NCBI GenBank assembly: GCA_023548195.1
Contig: JAJHZJ010000061.1
Location: 2,458,771 to 2,522,770, forward strand
Length of the DNA: 64,000 nt
Direction of reading: 5' to 3'
DNA from: Bettongia penicillata ogilbyi
Lineage: Eukaryota > Chordata > Mammalia > Diprotodontia > Potoroidae
The position numbers were made by a program, and so were the translations under genes. The notes under the pieces were generated by a model. It was not told the DNA's origin, did no database searches, and was given only the letters and a program-made list of their open reading frames with translations. The stretch's first letter is position 1. Each line of letters opens with the position of its first letter. Below are positions 22,866-33,935 of this stretch, one piece after another.

Positions 22866-23010
22866 GTCTGGTGCTCGGGTTGGGGCAGGGCCGCCCTCCC
22901 TGGCTCAGTTCCCTTAGGGGCTTTATGCAGAGACCTTCAGTGATGGGGCGGGTGGGTGCAGGGCCGCCTCCCAGGCTCAGCTCCCTCAGGTGGTTTATGC
23001 AGAGACCTGA
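22866..23010 (-). promoter_or_regulatory. 5' UTR tandem doublet of copy B
   Basis: Two adjacent units, each with the text GCAGGGCCGCC, a CTCAG/CCCT block and TTTATGCAGAGACCT on the plus strand. They correspond to the 72-bp doublet of copy A. Confidence 0.6.
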
Positions 23011-23440
23011 ACTTCTGCCTGCCTGCTTGGGGAGTCCCGGGCCACCGCCACTGCCTCTGCCGCTCCCTCCGCTGCAGCCTCCTGAGGGGGCCCGAGCCAC
23101 AGAGACACCCCGTGCCCCTCTCGGCCAGCCCAGACATCTCTCTCACTGACCTGTAGCGTCTGTGGGTGGAGGGACCTTCCCGGCCACTGGAGATTCCGGC
23201 CCTGAAGCCTGCTCGGATCTGCTCCTCTGGGACCCCACGGCCAGGGCAGCGCAGGGTTGGGCTCTGCTTTCCGGGGCGTGACGGACCCTGGGGATAGCTC
23301 TGCAGGGCTCTCTGGAATGGAAATCTTTTCCACTGTGTTTCTGCGCGCCTTGCAGTGATCCAGAATTTGTGAGAAGTTCTTCTTGCAGGAAATATATGGG
23401 CTGTGGATTCGGAGCTAGCATACGTGAGTCTTTCTACTCT

Positions 23441-23449
23441 GCCATCTTG
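23441..23449 (-). promoter_or_regulatory. YY1-like site at the 5' end of copy B
   Basis: GCCATCTTG on the plus strand, CAAGATGGC on the element strand, a dozen bases from the element start as in copy A. Confidence 0.5.
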
Positions 23450-23924
23450 GCTCCTCCCCCAAAAAATATTTTTCAAGAGGAGAATATGTAGACTTCTTAA
23501 ATAGGCTTCATTTTAATAGGTGTGTCATGTGGGGTAAAAAGTATAGGGAATTCTAAACTTATATTTAATGAGTAGTTTCAAAATTTTTTGTTCTTATCTG
23601 TGTATAATGCTGCTGAGGTAGTGACAGCAAATGTTGAATAGTCATTCATTTATATAAAAGCTGAAGACTGTAAAATAGCATTGTCTTCTAGAATTGTGTA
23701 AATGAGATCCATGGCAGGTGGCTGGTGATTTACATTGTGATTTATCTTGGGCTACTACAAAATGATATTGAAAATAAAGCGTTAACGATCACTCTTTTAA
23801 TTAAATAACAGGTAAACCATTTTCTGTAGTAATCTGGCATACATGTGTATGTATATGTGTGCACACACACAGACAGATAATCTATATCTATCTGTATATG
23901 TGTGTAGGTGGGTTCTAGACATGC

Positions 23925-23926
<2 letters not shown>

Positions 23927-23955
<29 letters not shown>
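23927..23955. repeat. (CA)n microsatellite
   Basis: About 14 uninterrupted CA units in a longer purine-pyrimidine alternating context (23840-23970). Confidence 0.9.
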
Positions 23956-23958
<3 letters not shown>

Positions 23959-24141
23959 GCACGTGCGCACTCATAACTTGATCTTTGAAATAGCTAGCAC
24001 TTCTTGTTTAGTGTCCTTTGAGATTCCTATCTTTTATGAGGAATTCATCATCTCCTGCAGCCCTCAGTGACTTCACCATGCTCTGAAACATCTGCACTAC
24101 TTTTCTGAATTTTAAAGTTACCTATTCTATTAGGATACACC

Positions 24142-24319
24142 TGTAAGGGCAACCAAACTAGAATCTTTTGCTGTTTTTGTTTTAGTATAATAAAGATGTA
24201 TAACGCCTCTATTTGTACCAGGATCCGTGGCCATGTAGATTGTAAACCCAAAGACAGATTGTAAGGACAAACAAACTAGGATCTTTTGTGGTTGTTGTTT
24301 TAGTATAACCAAGTACATC
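24142..24319 (+). repeat. Diverged direct repeat, 118-bp period, unassigned
   Basis: About 60 bp beginning TGTAAGGGCAACCAAACTAG recur at 24260 as TGTAAGGACAAACAAACTAG and stay similar through TTTTAGTATAA. The second halves of the units differ. The following 500 bp (to 24810) look like a moderately GC-rich repeat, possibly LTR-derived, but I found no ends or duplication. Confidence 0.45.
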
Positions 24320-24824
24320 TGATTGAATCTAGTCTTTATCAACCAAGAGTCTTCACTAGGAGTGAAGTACAGAAACAAGAGTTTCCTTAACTAGAAACAC
24401 TATATGTATTTGTGTTGTTACTATGATTAAAGATCTTCCCCACCCATTAATGGGCCTGCCCATTAAAGGGAGTTTGATTAGGGAAGATTTATAGGAAGGC
24501 CCACACCTTTTGTTAATGAGGCACTAGTTCTCAAGGGTTGAGATGCCCTCTGGCTCTAAAAAAGGTAAAAATCCTCTCAGGGTGAGGTTTTACTTTGGGG
24601 CTTAGTTTTTGGAAGCAGTTTTGTATGTCAGGCAAGACTCTGGGCCTTTGCTAACAAGCCCCCCAGCTATGAAAACTTTGAGGTTGGTGCTTCCCTCTCT
24701 GGCAACTATGGTCACACAGTTAAATCTGTCTGTTGTTGTTATGTCTGTATTGATTATGGTAAAACAGTTGGAAGTCAACTTCATTCCATCTATATGAAAA
24801 GAGGGGGAAGCAGCACCTTTCAGT

Positions 24825-25365
24825 TTAATTCAATAAGCACATTTAAGTATCAATTGTGTGCCAGATATGGAGCTGAATGCTAAAGATACAAAGACATGAA
24901 TGAATATACAGACAAATAAATGTGAAAAATATAAAAATTAATTATAAAGCAATTTTGGGAAGGGGGAAATATTAACAACTGGGCAAAATGTTGAAAGACT
25001 TCCTATCAGAGATGGTAGGAGTAAGGAATTCTGAGAGGCAGAGATGAAGTCCAATTAATAAGCACAGTCAACAAGCTCACGAAAAACACTACCTACCTTC
25101 AAGGAGCTCACATTCAAATGTAGAAGGCAACTTGAAAATAACTGTATGAACAACATATACATGGGATAAATTTCAGAAAATTAATAGAGATAAAGCTTTA
25201 GTCATGGGGGGTGGAGGTGAGGGCAAATAGGGGATGAGAAGGAAACATTTCTTGTAGGAGGTAGGATTTTAGTCAGGGAAAGAAAGAAACCAGGGAAGTC
25301 AACAGGTAAAAAAAGGAAGAAAAGCACTACATGCATAGGGAAACAATCAGTAAAAAGGCATAGCC
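24825..25365 (-). repeat. L2-clade LINE 3' fragment, antisense
   Basis: CAATAAGCACATTTAAGTATC, CAAGGAGCTCACATTCAAATG and a GTAGGAGGTAGGATTTTAG block lie in the antisense L2 order used elsewhere in the window, though with an internal repetition. Confidence 0.55.
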
Positions 25366-26475
25366 AAGGCGAGAACAGAGGTCTGTACAAAGTGTTTGCA
25401 GATCTGACAAAGATCTTTCACACTGTTAGTTGTGAGGGCTTATAGAAAATAATGTCAAAATTTGGTTGCCAAGAGTACATTAATTTCATGATGGCATGCT
25501 GGCTTGGATTCTAGATAATGGACAATGCTGTCATGCCCTCCCAGTCACCAATGAAGTAAAACAAGGCTGTGTGCTTGCTCCCATGCTTTTTAGCATAACG
25601 TTTCCAGTCATGTTGTCAAACACCTTGATAATGAGGTTAATGCATGCATTGCCAGAGGTAGCTCAGTGTTTGGGAGGCTCCAAAGGAAAGTATGGGAGAT
25701 CTACAGAGCTGCTGTGCTGACCTCATTGATGTACGCCTATGAAACCTGGACACTATACCAGCACCATGCCAGGAAACTAAATGTTTTCCATTTGAATTGT
25801 CTTAGGAAGATTCTGAAGTTCACCTGGCAGTAAAAGATACCACATACCAAGGTCCTTTCTCAAACTAAACTGCCAAGCATTCAAACTCTGCTTCAGGAGA
25901 GGGCAACTCCAATGGGCTGGTCATGTTATTTGAATGCAAAACATACACTTGCCAAAAAGACTATTTTATGGAGAACTCACAAAGAGCAAGTGTTCATATC
26001 ATATCATATGATCAGAAGAAGTGATACAAGGACACTCTTAAGGTCTCTCTTAAGATATATTAAAATGAGAACATGAAGTCAAGTGACCAATGGATGGTGT
26101 GGCAGGAAGTCCAAAATTTGGAACAGTGTAAATAAAGGGTTTGCATTGGTCTGAATAAACTGTAGTCTTCCCATAGCCTTACTTGGGTAAAACTAGACTC
26201 CATTCATTTAGGGGAAATGAATGTAAAGATTAATGAAAGCTTTCCTGATTTCACACACACACACACAAATTTGGAATTGACTGTCTGACGTGGGAGACAC
26301 TGGCACAGGACTGCTCAGCAGGTGTGCCCACATCAAAGAAGATGCTATGCTCTAGGAGCAAAGTAGAACTGAAAAAGCTCAAAGGAAATGTAGGATGCAC
26401 AAATATAGAGAATCCATGCTAAATGTTCACAAGGACCTGCTGTAGAGCATTCCAAGATCCTCTTGCTCTGATCTG
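25366..26475 (+). mobile_element. RTE-like LINE fragment (zinc-finger-tailed family)
   Basis: Shares text with the minus-strand element at 33936-37190. The reverse transcriptase block VTNEVKQGCVLAPMLFS (25540), ETWTLYQHHARKLN (25742) and the later KCRMHKYRESMLNVHKD stretch (near 26385) match it. The catalytic FADD block is deleted and about 150 bp of foreign sequence interrupts near 26120-26266. It is broken and inactive. The clade name is tentative. Confidence 0.68.
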
Positions 26476-26639
26476 GCACAGCTGGAAACACTGAAACTTG
26501 ACTCTAGCATAGAGATATCATTTTAATCCTCTTCAATGTAGGACAATAACTAACCAGCCAAGCACCACGGTGGTCTTCTGCTCCCAGGGACTGAATATAT
26601 TGATACCTCAAACTGATGTGGACACCTGATCAGTTTTTA

Positions 26640-26915
26640 CCCTATTGAAGCTCAGAATTCTCAGCTCAACTCAAATCCCACCTTCTTCAAGAAGCCTCTC
26701 CTGTGTACCCCTGCTAAAGGTTTTCCCTTTCATCTAGTGTGTGTGTGTGTGTGTGACATACCTAATCATTTAAATGGTATCTCCCACATTAAAATGTAAA
26801 TTTCTGGAGGGCAGAGATTTTTTTTTTTTAACCTTACTTTGTATCTGCAGTATTATAGCACAGGAGTCATCCCATAGTAAATACTTAATAAATGCTTGTT
26901 GATTGACTGAATTAA
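26640..26915 (+). repeat. L2-clade LINE 3' end
   Basis: CAAATCCCACCTTCTTCAAG, a CTGGAGGGCAGAGA block and ACTTAATAAATGCTTGTTGA in order, ending at the canonical terminal text. It holds a small GT run near 26738. Confidence 0.7.
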
Positions 26916-28839
26916 GAGAAAGCAGCATGGTTTAGCAGAAAAAATAATGGATTTAAAATCAGAAAATGTAAAACCAAATCTTACTTCTTATATTTAACAG
27001 TTGTATGACTTTCGACAAATTACCTTCCTGAGGCTGATAACATATATATTATTTTGATCACAATATTTTGAAGAAAATATTTTGTGAACCTTAAAATGCT
27101 AAATGAAAGCTATTATATTCAGGTACATTAAGAGGGCTAGATTAAGATATGCTCTAAATTCCCATAAAATTCATTAACCCTAAATAATTTGGAAATGTCT
27201 GATCATTTCAAGTTTTTCTTATTATGAAATGTAGTTTATTTACTGGCTTTATTTATAAAAGAATAACTTTATACATCTTAATTTCTATTACTGTATTTAA
27301 AAATTAAATATTTTGATGCATCTGTGATCTCATGGATATAATAACTGCTTCCAACTATTCAAATGAAAAGAAATCTATATTCCCTGTCATAATCCTGTTC
27401 TTGTTCATGTCCTCCCCAAAATCATTCATGGCAAATTTCTCCAATACAGTAGGAATCTTCCTCTAGTCCCTTGAAGTTGTGTAGATATTTGTTATCCTTT
27501 CTCCCATGTAAATAACTCACCTTCTTTTTTGTTCATACATCTCTTATTAAAAAATATAGCAATATATTATGTAAATATTTATTCGTTCATATGCATATGT
27601 ATTTTGAATATATTATAAATGATGTATTAGAACATAATATATATTTTAATATGTATATTAAAGTTTAAAACTGCAAAAAGGCTTTTGGGATACTGTACAT
27701 ATATTTTATTTAAAGAACACACGCATATAATTTAGACCTAATATATGGAACATAAAAACATATATGTACATAATAATAGTATATCCCATATTTGTTTAAA
27801 TGGCATCAATCAAATAGGTCTTAAATTCAATATCTAAGTGATTTTTTAAAAAGCATACATTTCTTGATTTTATATTTTTTCATCCTTGTATTAAACTCAC
27901 AGTATTCCCTGGCAAGAAATGAACTAAAAATAGCATGAACAGACAATTTAGATGCAGAGATTATACTATCTCAAAAAGAAGAAGGTGGGTAGTAGAGGTG
28001 GTAAAGTTCTTGTGCTTTACAAACACTTTTTAGCAATTCAGCTTCAAATTAAAATGAGAAATAATTACTTAAGTAAAATACACAAGGGACCAAGTTTTTG
28101 TTGGTTATTATTAAACAAGATTTTAAAAATCAGAATTAAAAAGAAATTAAACAGATACATACTATAGTATACACAACTCTCTCTTCCCCAGCCCCTGTAA
28201 GAATCATGAGGTATTGTGTTAGATAATTTAACCTAATTTTTTGATTTGTTAAGCAGTAGAATTTTTTAATTTCTACAATTTGTCTTTTAAACTCTTCTAA
28301 TTCTTAAATTCATATTTTAATAATTTTAAATAAGACCATTATTGCACAGAGATTATAAGCAATTTTACATCTCATTAACCTTGCTTTGTTTTAATTACAA
28401 AAATCCTTTGTTAGATTCCTTTAAATGATCCAGTTTCTAATTTCAGTCTGTCCCAGGGAGTATTTCAATTCAACTGCACATTCATCAACTATTTTTGTCC
28501 TGTAATTGTTGACAACTGCACAACTATACTCTCAAGCAATGATTGATGAATTATATTTCTAAGTTTAGATGTTAAATAAGATAAATATTTATAACAATTT
28601 CCACTTAAAGATTCTTATCTTCATCTCCACTAAAGCATTAAAGATTTAAAAACTAACAATAGAGTGTATTTCAGTTCATATCCCACTTAAATCTTTGAAA
28701 ATATCAGGTGAAAGGAGATATACGTTTAGGTACATTAGAGAGACTTTGATGCTATTTATATAGAACAATTCTCAGATATCATATTTCCGGGCAGGAATTC
28801 ACAAGCCTGATTTATCATAGTAAGAGACTAAAAGAAGAA
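26916..28839. other. Long AT-rich stretch without genes
   Basis: No exon-like splice context, long reading frame or nameable repeat. It includes very AT-rich text at 27540-27800. Confidence 0.55.
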
Positions 28840-28995
28840 ACTCTGAACCACTGGAGTTGTAAGACCAGTCCTGATACTACATGGCTGTGTGACCTTAACC
28901 AAATTACTTATACCCTCTGGGCCATATCACTTCATTTGTGAAATATATCACTTCATTTGTGAAATAAGGTGGCTAGATACTCTAAATATGATTTC
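28840..28995 (+). repeat. MIR-like SINE with a 21-bp internal duplication
   Basis: TACATGGCTGTGTGACCTTA, a CAAATTACTTA block and TTCATTTGTGAAATAAGG follow MIR order. ATATCACTTCATTTGTGAA occurs twice with a 21-bp period around 28924-28965. Confidence 0.6.
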
Positions 28996-29034
28996 CAACT
29001 ATTAAATTCCTTGAGACTATAAAAGTGGAGCTGT

Positions 29035-29215
29035 TGACATTTAGTGAACATCAATTTTGCATCAGGTAGTATAAGGACACAGAAACAAGTAGAAGACATG
29101 GTTCCTTCCCTTAAGGGGCATCTAAACTAATTTGGGAGATAAAATCCATACTCAGTAAACAACTAAGCTGGCACCATGAATTAATATTGGCTAGTCAGTG
29201 GAGGAGAATGAATAC
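29035..29215 (-). repeat. L2-clade LINE tail, antisense, decayed
   Basis: AGTGAACATCAATTTTGCATC, GACATGGTTCCTTCCC and TAAGGGGCATCTAAACTAATTT follow the antisense L2 terminal order. 29216-29614 shows nothing nameable. Confidence 0.45.
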
Positions 29216-30534
29216 ATTAGATTCTTATCTTCTGATGGTCCTCTTTTGCTCTCCTGGGAACAATTATTTATAAAAAGGAGAAAAGTCCTTGTAGGTACAA
29301 CTGAGTTGGTCTTTGTTCTCAGATAATCTAGGCATATAAAATTATTATTAATTTAAAATTCTAAAAGACTCATGATTTTGGGTATTCTTACCACAGAAAA
29401 CTGATTTCAGTGCTTCTGCTTCATATACTGCCATGGTCAAAAATATATTTTAACTACAGTCCAGTATCATACTGATATAGCTCTCTGAATTTTTCTAGGC
29501 TGATTCTTGGATGAGAAACACACAGCAATTTGTTTAAAACTTAACCATTCCATCTTAGTATATCTCCCAGATGAGAAATAGTGTTACTAAAAGGACAGAC
29601 AGACTTGGTTTGTTAAAGGCCTACTTCTGACACACATTGGTTGTGTGACCACCAGCAAGTCACACAGTATCTTAGCTCTCCAGGCAACTCATTTTTATTT
29701 TTTTTAAATGTTTATTTATTTATTTTTAGTTATCAACATTCATTTCCACAAAGTTTTGAGTTCCAAATTTTCTCCCCATATCACCCCTCCACCCACCTCA
29801 AAATACCAAGCATTCTGATTACACCTTCCCCCAATCTACCCTCCCTTCAATCACACCTCTCTCTTCCCTTATCCCCATATTCTCTCTTTTCTTTTAGGGC
29901 AAGATAGATTTCTATACCCCATTACCTGTATTTCTTATTATCCAGTTGCATGCAAAAACAATTCTCAACATTCATTCCTAAAACTTTGAGTTCCAACTTC
30001 TCTCCCGTCCTCTCTCCCCACCCATTCCCACTGAGAAGGCAGGCAATTCAAGATAGGCTATATATGTGTAGTTTGGAGAACTTCCATAACTGTCATGTTG
30101 TATAAGACTAACTATATTTCCCTCCATTCTATCCTGCCCCCCCCATTTATTCTATTCTCTCTTTTGACCTTGTTCTCCCCAAAAGTGTTGACTTCTAATT
30201 ACTCCCTCCTCCCATTTGACCTCCCTTCTATCATCCCCCCACCCCACTTATCCCCTACTTTCCTGTAATATAAGATAGATTTTCTTACCAAATTAAATGT
30301 GCATGTTATTCCCTCCTTAAGTCAAATATGGTAAGAGTAAGCTTCACTTTTTCTCTTACCTCTGCCCTTTTCCCCTCCATCAAAAAAACTCTTTCTTGTC
30401 TCTTTTATAAGTTAATTTGCCCCATTTCATTTCTTCCTTTCCCCTCCCAATATATTCCTCTCTCACCCCTTTATTTTATTTTTTTAGATATCACCCCATT
30501 GTACTCAACTCACCCTGTGCCCTCCCCTCTATCG

Positions 30535-30538
<4 letters not shown>

Positions 30539-30568
<30 letters not shown>
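30539..30568. repeat. (GT)n microsatellite in the copy C tail
   Basis: 15 uninterrupted GT units, at the position where the other ORF1-only copies carry a CA run. Confidence 0.9.
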
Positions 30569-30571
<3 letters not shown>

Positions 30572-30710
30572 ATCCCTCCAACTATCCAAGTACTGAGAAA
30601 AGTTTCAAGAGTTACAGATATTATCTTTCCATGGAGGAATGTAAACAGTTCAACTTTAGTGAGTCCCTTATGATTTCTCTTTCCTGTTTATCTTTTCATG
30701 CTTCTCTTGA

Positions 30711-31730
30711 TTCTGTGTTTGAAAGTCAAATTTTCTAACCAGCTCTGGTCTTTTCATCAAGAATGCTTGAAATTCCTCTATTTCATTGAATGACTACTTT
30801 TTCCCCTGAAGTATTATACACAGTTTGGTTGGGTAGGTGATTCTTGGTTTTAATCCCAGTTTCCTTTGACTTCTGGAATATCATATTCCAAGCCCTTCAA
30901 TCCCTTAATGTTCAAGCTGCTAGATCTTGTGTTATCCTGATTTTATTTCCACAGTACTTGAATTGTTTCTTTCTAGCTGCTTGCAATGTTTTCTCCTTGA
31001 CCTGGGAACTCTGGGATTTGGCTACACTATTCCTAGGAGTTTTTCTTTCCAGATCTCTTTCAGGAGGTAACCAGTGAATTATTTCAATATTTATTTTACC
31101 TTCTAGAATATCTAGGGCAGTTTTCCTTGAAAATTTCATGAAAGATAATGTCTAGGCTCTTTTTTTGATCATGGCTTTCAGATAGTCCCAATATTTTAAA
31201 ATTATCTCTCCTGGATCTATTTTCCAGGTCACTTGTTTTTCCAATGAGATATTTTGCCATTGTCTTTGATTTTTTGATTCTTTTGGTTTTGTTTTTTAAT
31301 TTCTTGGTTTCTCTTAAAGTCATTAGCTTCCATCTGCTCCACTCTCATTTTTAAGGAACTATCTTCTTCAGTAAGCTTTTGAGCCTCCTTTTCCATTTGG
31401 CTAATTCTGCTTTTTAAAGCCTTCTTCTCCTCATTGGCTTTTTGGACCTCTTTTGCTATTTGGGTTAGTTTAATTTCAAGGGTGTTATTTTCTTTAGCAC
31501 TTTTTTGGCTCTCCTTTAGCAAGCTGTTGATTCACTTTTCATTATTTTCTTGCATCACTCTCATTTCTATACCCAATTTTTCATTATTTTCTTGCATCAC
31601 TCTCATTTCTATACCCAATTTTTCTTCCAGCTCTCTTAACTGATTTTCAAAATCCTTTTGGAGCTCTTCCATGGCCTGAGAGAATTGCATATATTTTTTT
31701 TTGGAGGTTTTGGATGCAGAAGCCTTCACT
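30711..31730 (-). pseudogene. Broken ORF1 of copy C with in-frame coiled-coil duplication
   Basis: Segments match the copy A protein: NKIRITQDLAA, SQVKEKTLQAARKKQFKYCG, SDLENRSRRDNFKILGL and KLTQIAKEVQKANEEKKALK. A 42-bp perfect tandem duplication (31536-31577 and 31578-31619) repeats the 14-residue block LGIEMRVMQENNEK. A stop just after it and frameshifts near 31100 and 31230-31320 inactivate the frame. Confidence 0.82.
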
Positions 31731-32395
31731 TTTTAGGCATTATTCTTCCTCATCTGAAAGGAATGAAATCCAAAAGAAAGAAAATGCCTGTTCACTAGGA
31801 AAGTCCAGTCTTATTAAACTAGCCTTATTTTTCTCCCCCTTTTTTTTTGGCATTTTTCCAGTCAGTTACTTGGCTTTTGAGTCCTTTTTCAAGTAGAGGG
31901 TATACTCTAGGGCCCTGTATGTTCTCAGTTCCTTCATAGTGGCAGAATCAAGGAAGAGGAGTTTACTCCTCTCCTGACCTGTACTCTTGTCCGTGAGCAA
32001 GCACTCTATTCTGCCCAGGATCTTCAAGTAGGATTCCTTGTCCAGAGTCTCCACCAGCTCCACCAGCCAGTGCTCCTCCTCACTCCAGGACCACCACTCA
32101 GGACTGAAATTCAGATCAGCTGCTCAATTTCCCCAGGGTCTTTAGGCCAAGGGCTCCAAAAATGGATGTTGCCACTGCAGTTGCTGCTGCCATCAGGGAC
32201 ATACTGCACCCTTCCCAGGTGAAAGAGCTTTCACACTGACCTTTGAAGCTATCTTTGGCATTTGTGGGTTCAGCAATCTGGGAACTGTAGCTGCTGCTGG
32301 GGATTCTGCCCCCTGAGGCCTGCTCCAGTCTCCCCAGGTAACTCTTAAAGGACCTAAATTGCTTATCTGCATCATTTTAGGTAGACCTATTCAGA

Positions 32396-33735
32396 TAATT
32401 CCTTTCAAGGATGAAACCCAAAAGTATCTACCAGGGTGTCCCTTGTCCTGTATAAACTGAGAATAAAGGGTTACCCAATACTTCTCTCATGATACCATAG
32501 AACACAAGATTAAACAAGAATTGTCTGGGCTAAGGAAGAAGTCTCCTCAAAGTTTCCTCAATACACATCTAAAAAGATGAGAAATCTCCATGTTTATATC
32601 TGAATTTTCTTTTTTAGTGGGTTATCATGGAACAGTAAATGGTGGAACAGTAAACATATTTGGGGCCCAGTGATATATTAATCAAGTAGATAAGTGAGAA
32701 ATACATTAATGTTTTTAAAACTGCTTTAACTTCAACTCTGGTTTAAAAAAAATATCCTCAACACTTTTCCCTAGTCCTTATGAGAATACTCTGGGATATT
32801 TATTACAGCATCAGATTAAAAGAATTTTTTTATGAAACAACTAACTTTCAAATAAAAATCTGAAGTGCCAACCTTGAACTTCAGAAGCAGTTGCCAGGAT
32901 AAGTATGGTTTATAGGTAAGTTTTCTTGTACAACAATTCTCTGTACTCTTTCTAAACATCTAAAACCATAACAAATTCTGAATTAGCTAACCAAAGCAAA
33001 TGCCCTGCCTTAAGTTTTAACCTATCTTAGGAAAATAAATTTTTATGAAAATTTAAAAATATTTTCATAAAGTTTACAAACGTGAAAATCAAGCATTCAG
33101 CCTGTCTAGCTTAGAGATTAATAAAAGTGTATACAAACAACAAGGGGAAAGGAGGTTTTGTAAGTATAAGTACTTACAAAATTTTGAGGATTTTAATCAA
33201 TAATAAGAATAGTATGAGAAAATGGTATTATAAAGTTGCTAAGAAAGCTAATCTAATCTTTGGCTGCTGAAAACAAGTATATATAGAATCCAAATGAAAA
33301 GAATGACTCCTTTCCTGCTGGTACATAAAAAGTAATCAATTCATTTTAGGTAGGACTGAAAATTGGAATTTGAGCAGGAAAAAGGAGAAAGTTGAAGAGT
33401 CTAGAATTTATACTCTTAGAAAAGGTATTAGTTCAAGAGTCTGGGAAAGTTCAATTTGAAGGAGGGACTAAGTGGAAAACAAAGCAAATGCCCACATATA
33501 CTTGAAACAATCTCAATTAGGAAAGAATAATAGATTTTCATGTTACTTCAAAAGCCAGAACTAAGACCACAAGATGAACATTTTCTTCTATTTAGAGAGA
33601 AACAAATAACTAGAACTAAAACTTAAATGGTTGCTTCTTGATAGTGGTTTTCTTGATATTGAGAGTATTCAAGGAGGATGAGCCTCTAACAGAGATGATA
33701 TAAAAGTGATTTCTATAGTTAGTTGAGCATTTGAG
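32396..33735. other. Unassigned AT-rich stretch
   Basis: No gene, exon or nameable repeat. Confidence 0.5.
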
Positions 33736-33935
33736 GCAGCAAGGGATATTGGGAAGAGTGCCGAGCCTAGAGTTAGAGGAGACATGATTTTATATCCCAC
33801 CTCAAACATTACCTGTGCTACTATGAACAATTCATTTAACCTCCCTGGGCTTCAGTTTTCTCATCTGTAAAATAGGGATATTACCCAAAGTAGTTATCTC
33901 AAAAGGTAAATATTAAGATTGGAAATGCCATTATA
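33736..33935 (+). repeat. tRNA-headed SINE with MIR/L2-like 3' part
   Basis: Decayed head (GAGGCAGCAAGGGATATTGG, GAGCCTAGAGTTAGAGG), then CTTCAGTTTTCTCATCTGTA and AAATAGGGATATTACCC. Confidence 0.6.

Larger units (their letters stand above)
20588..23460 (-). mobile_element. ORF1-only L1 element (HAL1-like), copy B, full length
   Basis: Read on the minus strand, it begins GGGGGAGGAGCCAAGATGGC and ends in the same tail as copy A. AAAAAATATTTTT flanks it on both sides (20575-20587 and 23461-23473). The 5' UTR, ORF1 and tail blocks are in the same order and similar length (2.87 kb) as in copy A, again with no ORF2. Confidence 0.87.
29691..32334 (-). mobile_element. ORF1-only L1 element (HAL1-like), copy C, slightly 5' truncated
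   Basis: On the minus strand it lacks the GGGGG...CAAGATGGC start. It begins inside the 5' UTR with text matching copy D (GGCAGAATCCCCAGCAG), then broken ORF1 and the family tail with a GT/CA run (30539-30568). There is no ORF2. It is more diverged than A and B. Confidence 0.82.
29615..32395 (+). repeat. SINE split by ORF1-only copy C
   Basis: 29615-29690 (TGGTTGTGTGACCACCAGCA ... CCAGGCAACTC) continues at 32335-32395 (CAGGTAACTCTTAAAGGACC). CAGGCAACTC at 29681-29690 and CAGGTAACTC at 32335-32344 would be the insertion duplication, with one mismatch. Confidence 0.6.

Noticed and set aside
24050..24115. Exon-like open segment on the minus strand (KSSADVSEHGEVTEGC)
   Set aside because: No pyrimidine tract before the AG and no convincing donor; no family recognised.
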